Shown here in pieces: positions 31,932 to 36,453 of a stretch of 36,453 nucleotides of DNA (the first letter of the stretch is position 1; each line of letters starts with the position of its first letter). The position numbers were made by a program, and so were the translations under genes. The stretch covers positions 1-36,453 of the forward strand of contig JANYDQ010000277.1 of the NCBI GenBank assembly GCA_025363555.1, given 5' to 3'. The stretch is from Bacteroidota bacterium. GTDB taxonomy: Bacteria > Bacteroidota > Bacteroidia > 2-12-FULL-35-15. Under the pieces are notes generated by a model that made no database searches, was not told where the DNA came from, and saw only the letters and a program-made list of their open reading frames with translations.

Positions 31932-32879
31932 CTACTCCATTAATCCTCTTCCCATTTTATTCAATTTGTTTTCACTTTTTAAATCAGCTACCAGCTTATC
32001 TAAAATACCGTTAATGAATACCTTGCTTTTTGGGGTGCTGTATATTTTCGAAATTTCAATGTATTCATTCAAACTTACTTTAACAGGAATGCTTGAAAAA
32101 TGGGTTACTTCCGAAATTGCCATTTTCATCAGCAAAACATCCATCATTGCTATACGCTCCACTTCCCAGTTTTTGGTTTTATCGCCAATTAACTTTTCTA
32201 TTTCTTCGTTTTTGAGAATGGTTTGCTCAAACAATTCTTTTACAAACAGCTCGTCCTCTTCTTTGTCTTTATACATCGGAATCAAATTAAATTCCACCGT
32301 ACTGTCTTCTTTAAACGATTCTATTGTTTTTACAACCATAGGATTTACAATGTAAATATCATCGCCCCAGTTCAAATCTTTTTCCTCGTAATAATGATTC
32401 ATCAAATCGAAGTCGGCTATGTTTTCTGTAAAAATATCAAGTATTAACTTCTGATGTGTTTTGTATGAATCATCGGCTACAAACATGTATTTCCAGTAGT
32501 GGTCGGATGCTTTTATGTTCTTGAAAATCTTTTTTACCAGTTCAAAATCATTGTTCCAGTTTATTCTCCTGTTGTTTATTTCTCTTTTTAAATGAATGTT
32601 TTCACTCAATTGCTGAATGAATTTATTTTCAATAAACTTTAAATTCGGATTCAGATTTTCTTTTGTTGCCAGGTGTTTCGATTTCGCATCCTCCGTTATC
32701 ACCGAAGCAACATGCCTCAACTCCAGCAATAGCGCTAACTGATAAATGTACAAATCATAAATCTTATCTATTGCATTAAACAAATTGCGCTCGCCCTTTG
32801 CCAAATCTTTTGTATCCGATTGGAAAAAGCTGTACAATGCCCGCATCACTATTATTCTAATATACCTCCTGTTTAACAT
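31932..32879 (-). CDS. nusB: Transcription antitermination factor NusB (long Bacteroidota form)
   Basis: A protein of 315 residues, about twice the usual NusB length. The N-terminus has LNRRYIRIIVMRALYSFFQSD as in NusB, then a helical insertion. The C-terminal portion (about 225-300) carries the standard domain: RIAMMDVLLMKMAISEVTHFSSIPVKVSLNEYIEISKIYSTPKSKVFINGILDKL. NusB with S10 binds boxA RNA. Such long versions are typical in Bacteroidota. A copy of the ACGAATTACGAAT repeat lies 7 nt upstream. Confidence 0.94.
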   Translation of the reverse strand: MLNRRYIRIIVMRALYSFFQSDTKDLAKGERNLFNAIDKIYDLYIYQLALLLELRHVASVITEDAKSKHLATKENLNPNLKFIENKFIQQLSENIHLKREINNRRINWNNDFELVKKIFKNIKASDHYWKYMFVADDSYKTHQKLILDIFTENIADFDLMNHYYEEKDLNWGDDIYIVNPMVVKTIESFKEDSTVEFNLIPMYKDKEEDELFVKELFEQTILKNEEIEKLIGDKTKNWEVERIAMMDVLLMKMAISEVTHFSSIPVKVSLNEYIEISKIYSTPKSKVFINGILDKLVADLKSENKLNKMGRGLME

Positions 32880-32885
32880 TACCTC

Positions 32886-32916
32886 AACGAATTACGAATT
32901 TTAACGAATTACGAAT
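32886..32916. repeat. ACGAATTACGAAT repeat, copy 3 (upstream of nusB)
   Basis: Two ACGAATTACGAAT words (32887-32899 and 32904-32916) separated by four bases. Spacing differs by a few bases from the copies at 10025 and 18142. Confidence 0.83.
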
Positions 32917-32956
32917 AACAACAATTTTTACTTCAATAAATAATTACAAAGAACCA

Positions 32957-34066
32957 TTAAAAACTCAACTTTACTTTTCCTATTTCAGCAATGCGCTTTT
33001 CTGCAATCCTGTTTGCAGCCATATAGGTAGGGATGTTCTGCTCTTTTGCTATTTTAAAAATAGATAACGTAGTGTCATATATTTTCTCCGCATGAGCCAT
33101 GGCGCGTTCGCGGTTATAACCCTGCAATTCGTAAAACACATTGATAATACCTCCTGCATTCACAACAAAATCTGGAGCGTATAAAATGCCTTTTTCAATC
33201 ACCATTTTGCCATGCACGTTTTCATCGGCTAACTGGTTGTTTGCTGCACCGCAAATAATGGCACATTTTAAACGATTCAACGTATCCGTATTAACAGTTG
33301 CGCCCAAAGCACAGGGAGCATAAATGTCCATGTCCAAATCGTACAACTTGTTTGCGTCCTGTATAATTTCTGCACCCGAATGTTTTGCAACTGCTTTCAA
33401 CCGGTCTTCGTGAATATCGTATATAGAAACCTTTGCGCCTTCTTTTACCAGGTGTTTCACCAGGTTATCGCCTACGTTACCAATTCCCTGCACCACTATT
33501 TTCTTGCCTGCAAGGCTATCGCTTCCCCATTTTTCTTTGGCAGATGCTTTCATTGACAAATAAACACCATACGCTGTAACAGGCGATGGGTCGCCACTGC
33601 CACCCATATTCACAGGCAAACCACTCACAAAATCTGTTTCCATTTTAATGTACTCCATATCCCGGGTGTTTACCCCTACATCTTCGGCAGTAATGTATTT
33701 TCCGGAAAGACTGTTTACAAACTTTCCGAACCTGCGCATCAGTACTTCATTCTTTTGAGTCTTGGCATCGCCTATAATTACTGCTTTTCCCCCACCTAGG
33801 TTCAACCCCGCCACAGATGATTTATAAGTCATACCACGCGAAAGGCGCAACACATCGGTCAATGCTTCCATTTCATTATTATATGCCCACATACGAGTGC
33901 CGCCCAAACTGGGACCCAAAACGGTATTGTGTATCGCTATAATTGCTTTCAAGCCTGTGTCGTTGTCGTTACAAAACACCACCTGTTCGTGGTTATGCAA
34001 TGCCATTTGAGCTATAACAGGGTTTTCTGCCAAGGAAGATTTTTTGATGTCCTGAACTTCTATCAT
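32957..34066 (-). CDS. Leucine/Glu/Phe/Val dehydrogenase
   Basis: A protein of 369 residues of the Glu/Leu/Phe/Val dehydrogenase superfamily. The N-terminal domain contains LGPSLGGTRMWAYNNEMEALTDVLRLSRGMTYKSSVAGLNLGGGKAVIIGD with the catalytic and substrate lysines. The NAD-binding domain has VVQGIGNVGDNLVKHL. It matches the leucine dehydrogenase type (about 360-370 residues), which deaminates branched-chain amino acids to keto acids; substrate preference cannot be fixed by eye. A good promoter candidate lies upstream (34158-34190). Confidence 0.92.
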   Translation of the reverse strand: MIEVQDIKKSSLAENPVIAQMALHNHEQVVFCNDNDTGLKAIIAIHNTVLGPSLGGTRMWAYNNEMEALTDVLRLSRGMTYKSSVAGLNLGGGKAVIIGDAKTQKNEVLMRRFGKFVNSLSGKYITAEDVGVNTRDMEYIKMETDFVSGLPVNMGGSGDPSPVTAYGVYLSMKASAKEKWGSDSLAGKKIVVQGIGNVGDNLVKHLVKEGAKVSIYDIHEDRLKAVAKHSGAEIIQDANKLYDLDMDIYAPCALGATVNTDTLNRLKCAIICGAANNQLADENVHGKMVIEKGILYAPDFVVNAGGIINVFYELQGYNRERAMAHAEKIYDTTLSIFKIAKEQNIPTYMAANRIAEKRIAEIGKVKLSF

Positions 34067-34157
34067 CGTTTAAAGTTTTAAGAATTTATTTGTTGGTGTC
34101 TTTATTTAATAAGTAATTTTGCCCCCTTTAAATTCAAAGGTTTTACATTATCAATGG

Positions 34158-34190
34158 CAAAAGTAAATTTAATTTTTAAAAGCCGACAAA
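34158..34190 (-). promoter_or_regulatory. Candidate promoter of Leu/Glu/Phe/Val dehydrogenase
   Basis: On the minus strand TACTTTTG (34158-34165) matches TAnnTTTG and TTTG (34187-34190) lies 21 nt upstream. The upstream box is itself part of another TACTTTTG. Confidence 0.55.
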
Positions 34191-34263
34191 AGTAATTCAA
34201 AATAGCGCACGAAACAGGTTTATTTAACTAAAAAATAATAATCATACGTATTTTTTGAAATAC

Positions 34264-34327
34264 AATATCAACACCTTACGCCTTCATCCTCTCTGCCTAA
34301 AGAAAAGAGAGGTGAGAACCGGTGATG
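34264..34327. repeat. CT-rich hairpin repeat, family copy C
   Basis: Contains CCTTCATCCTCTCTGCC and AAAGAAAAGAGAGGTGAGAACC as an imperfect hairpin. It is upstream of the ABC exporter start. Confidence 0.65.
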
Positions 34328-34363
34328 TACTCATAAAAATAGAAATTAAATTACAAAGTGTTT

Positions 34364-34416
34364 CACACTTAGGCTCCCCTCCCCTTTCTTCAAGGGGAGG
34401 GGCCGGGGTGAGGTCT
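34364..34416. repeat. CT-rich hairpin repeat, family copy B
   Basis: CTCCCCTCCCCTTTCTTC and AAGGGGAGGGG form a long stem, followed by CCGGGGTGAGGTCT. The reverse complement shares AGACCTCACCCC and CCTTGAAGAAAGG words with copy A at 10070-10141. It ends 12 nt ahead of the chosen ABC exporter start. Confidence 0.78.
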
Positions 34417-34428
34417 TACAAAACAAAT

Positions 34429-36231
34429 ATGAAATCACTCAAACACATTAACAAGTATTTTTTGAAATACAAATGGCGATTGATATTAGGAATAGTTTTT
34501 ACTGCTATTTCAAACGTTTTTGCGGTGTATTCGGTAACTTTTGTGCGCACTGCTTTCGATTACCTCAAAGAAATTCAAACAGGTACACCCGCAGGCATCA
34601 ACCCTTATCACCAGCTGTGGCTTTATGCCGCAATGATAGTGGCACTTGCAATGGTAAGCGGTTTCTTCCTCTTTTTAATGCGCCAAACCATCATCGTGAT
34701 GTCCCGTCTCATTGAAAAAGATTTGAAAAACGAAATATTTGAGCATTACCAGCAACTCGATATTAGCTTTTACAAACGCAACAATACTGGCGATTTGATG
34801 AACCGCATCAGCGAAGACGTAAGCCGTGTGCGTATGTACATTGGTCCGGCTATCATGTATATTGTAAATACCATTATTACTTTTATTCTTACCATTGTAG
34901 TAATGACAGATGTAGATTTAAAACTCACCCTGTATGTGCTCCTCCCCTTGCCGTTCCTTGCCGTTTCCATTTATTATGTAAGTAATATCATCAATAAAAA
35001 AAGCACCAAAGTGCTGGAACAACTCTCTGACATCACCACACTTGCCCAGGAAGCCTTTTCGGGAATACGGGTGTTAAAAGCATACGGGCGCGAACAGCAT
35101 TCCATCAACGAATTTGCAAAGCAAAGCATTGAATACCGAAAACGCACCATGGGACTCGTCAAAATAGAATCCCTCTTTCAGCCTTTTATGATTTTGCTGA
35201 TTGGGTTAAGCACCATTTTTACCATTTACATTGGCGGTATGCAGGCTATTTCCGGCAAAATAACATACGGAAACATTGCCGAATTTATTGTCTATGTCAA
35301 TCGCCTTACATGGCCCATAGCTTCACTCGGCTGGGTTACTTCCCTTATACAACGCGCTGCCGCTTCGCAAACGCGCATCAATGAGTTTCTCCACACATTG
35401 CCCCAGATAACCAACACCGCCACCCGCCAAACCATCTTGCAAGGCGATATTGAATTCCGAAACGTGTCCTTCACTTATCCCGATTCCGGTATAAAAGCAT
35501 TGAATAATGTTTCGTTCAGCATCAAACACAATTCTTCCCTCGCCATTATTGGGCGCACCGCTTCCGGAAAATCAACCATTGCCAATTTGCTGTGCAGGTT
35601 GTACGATGTCGATTCGGGAGAAATACAGATTGATAACATGGATATCCGTCACCATCATTTGTATTCCTTGAGAAGTCAGATTGGATATGCACCCCAGGAA
35701 GTATTTTTGTTTTCAGACACAATAGCTAACAATATTGGCTTTGCAACCTCTGCCCCCGAAACCACATCACCTCCTCCCTCTCCCACCTCTCCCCCTGCCA
35801 CCATTCGCAACGCTGCTATTGTTCAGGCAGCAAAAGATGCTGCTATTTATGCTAATATTATAGAGTTTCCTGCCGGGTTTGAAACTATCGTTGGAGAACG
35901 CGGTATTACCCTTTCCGGCGGACAAAAACAGCGGATTTCCATCGCAAGGGCATTAATCAAACATCCCCAACTGCTCATTTTTGACGATTGCCTTTCAGCT
36001 GTCGATACACAAACCGAAGAAGAAATACTCACTAACCTGAAACGCCTCATGAAAAACAAAACTTCTATTATCATCAGCCACAGGGTTTCTTCGGTCAAAA
36101 ACGCTGATAATATCATAGTCCTCGATGCCGGACAAATAGTCGAAACAGGAAAACATACCGATTTAATGAAAAAACAAGGCGTGTATTTCGAATTATATAA
36201 AATGCAATTGCTCGAAGAGGAAGTACATTAG
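34429..36231 (+). CDS. ABC exporter, fused permease and ATPase (MdlA/YheI-like)
   Basis: A protein of 600 residues from the ATG at 34429. The open frame extends back to 34255, but that part translates dispersed hairpin repeats, so the internal ATG is preferred. Six transmembrane helices are followed by the nucleotide-binding domain: Walker A GRTASGKST, Q-loop APQEVFLFSD, signature LSGGQKQR, Walker B LLIFDDCLSAVD, H-loop IISHRVSS. The residue after the Walker B Asp is Asp instead of Glu, as in MdlA/YheI-type half-transporters, which suggests a degenerate ATP site or a heterodimer. A Pro/Ser/Thr-rich insert (about 442-461) lies between Q-loop and signature. Substrate unknown. Confidence 0.93.
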   Translation: MKSLKHINKYFLKYKWRLILGIVFTAISNVFAVYSVTFVRTAFDYLKEIQTGTPAGINPYHQLWLYAAMIVALAMVSGFFLFLMRQTIIVMSRLIEKDLKNEIFEHYQQLDISFYKRNNTGDLMNRISEDVSRVRMYIGPAIMYIVNTIITFILTIVVMTDVDLKLTLYVLLPLPFLAVSIYYVSNIINKKSTKVLEQLSDITTLAQEAFSGIRVLKAYGREQHSINEFAKQSIEYRKRTMGLVKIESLFQPFMILLIGLSTIFTIYIGGMQAISGKITYGNIAEFIVYVNRLTWPIASLGWVTSLIQRAAASQTRINEFLHTLPQITNTATRQTILQGDIEFRNVSFTYPDSGIKALNNVSFSIKHNSSLAIIGRTASGKSTIANLLCRLYDVDSGEIQIDNMDIRHHHLYSLRSQIGYAPQEVFLFSDTIANNIGFATSAPETTSPPPSPTSPPATIRNAAIVQAAKDAAIYANIIEFPAGFETIVGERGITLSGGQKQRISIARALIKHPQLLIFDDCLSAVDTQTEEEILTNLKRLMKNKTSIIISHRVSSVKNADNIIVLDAGQIVETGKHTDLMKKQGVYFELYKMQLLEEEVH

Positions 36232-36253
36232 TGCTCTGATTATTGACATTACC

Positions 36254-36322
36254 ACTCACCCCTTCATCCCTCTCCTTTTTTACAAAGCACTTCACATCCC
36301 AGCTCCCCTCTCCCCAATGTCA
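36254..36322. repeat. CT-rich repeat, family copy D
   Basis: CTCACCCCTTCATCCCTCTCC resembles copy C, and CAGCTCCCCTCTCCCC resembles copy B (each word shown is within a longer element). It directly follows the ABC exporter gene. Confidence 0.6.
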
Positions 36323-36349
36323 TTAAGTTAAGGAAATGATTTTTGCCTT

Positions 36350-36453
36350 GAAAAGCCCGAAGGACTTGAATTTGAATAGCCCCGAATGAAATTCGGGGAA
36401 ACAGAACAGAATAAATAATCAACAACCCTTAAAGGGTTCAATATAATCCCTGA
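36350..36453. repeat. Chain of short hairpins (REP-like) at the window end
   Basis: CCCCGAAT-GAA-ATTCGGGG (36380-36398) is a perfect 8-bp hairpin, AACCCTT-A-AAGGGTT (36424-36438) a perfect 7-bp hairpin, and AGCCCGAAGGACTT a weaker one. TTGAAT follows the weak one and TTCAAT the AACCCTT one. This looks like dispersed REP-type units and runs off the window. Confidence 0.7.

Noticed and set aside
31297-32355. Plus-strand open frame of 352 codons
   Set aside because: It runs antisense across yajC, the DUF1573 gene and part of nusB, all clearly identified on the other strand. Composition is hydrophobic low complexity without any domain.
34255-34428. N-terminal extension of the ABC exporter
   Set aside because: The extra codons translate CT-rich hairpin repeats that occur in non-coding sites elsewhere.

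Overview
The window reads as a chromosomal segment of a Bacteroidota bacterium, probably an environmental or metagenome-assembled genome. The grounds are C-terminal type IX secretion (T9SS type A) sorting domains, a large Bacteroidota-type NusB, the gene order nusB / DUF1573 / yajC / YbbR / coaE, promoter-like TAnnTTTG boxes at short distances from start codons, and many dispersed intergenic hairpin repeats. I see no tRNA, rRNA, CRISPR array, intact insertion sequence or prophage.

Layout. 1-360 is a gene-free tract with a nested inverted repeat and a degenerate 21-bp tandem array. 361-2088 holds a DUF4258 protein and alanine dehydrogenase. 2089-2564 is a repeat-rich spacer. 2565-8264 holds a membrane HEAGH protein, a large CRTAC1-like T9SS cargo protein and a five-haem T9SS-tagged cytochrome. 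8350-11281 is an SGNH-like lipoprotein, a Nfu iron-sulfur scaffold and a Mrp ATPase. 11388-12670 holds a putative outer-membrane barrel and a 60-residue membrane protein. 12671-13466 is a second repeat-rich spacer with the remnant of a T9SS gene and a perfect-period 21-bp array. 13467-20314 encodes an RND efflux system (pump, adaptor, TolC-like channel) behind a TetR regulator. 20515-20886 is a decayed IS4-type transposase. 20887-22388 holds a retropepsin-like protease and malate dehydrogenase. 22653-25986 (+) encodes a choice-of-anchor V-like T9SS protein, a seven-repeat propeller-like protein and a TPR protein. 26002-30951 holds a metallophosphatase, the NAD(P)HX repair enzyme, DUF2752 and CCC-motif membrane proteins, coaE and YbbR. 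31056-34066 holds yajC, DUF1573, nusB and a Leu/Glu/Phe/Val dehydrogenase. 34429-36231 (+) is an ABC exporter. The window ends in more dispersed repeats.

Functional links. The RND cluster is one export system spanning both membranes, probably controlled by its TetR gene through an inverted repeat on the promoter. Mrp and Nfu suggest an iron-sulfur assembly pair. Several secreted proteins depend on a T9SS whose machinery is not in this window. The rest is housekeeping.

I did not find a convincing new multigene system. The most unusual material is non-genic: two separate 21-bp-period arrays, each stop-free in one frame as a heptapeptide repeat with synonymous codon changes but no start codon, and a 15-bp perfect inverted repeat that encloses a promoter box. 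Most of the remaining novelty lies in intergenic repeats, some of which have contributed to coding sequence.
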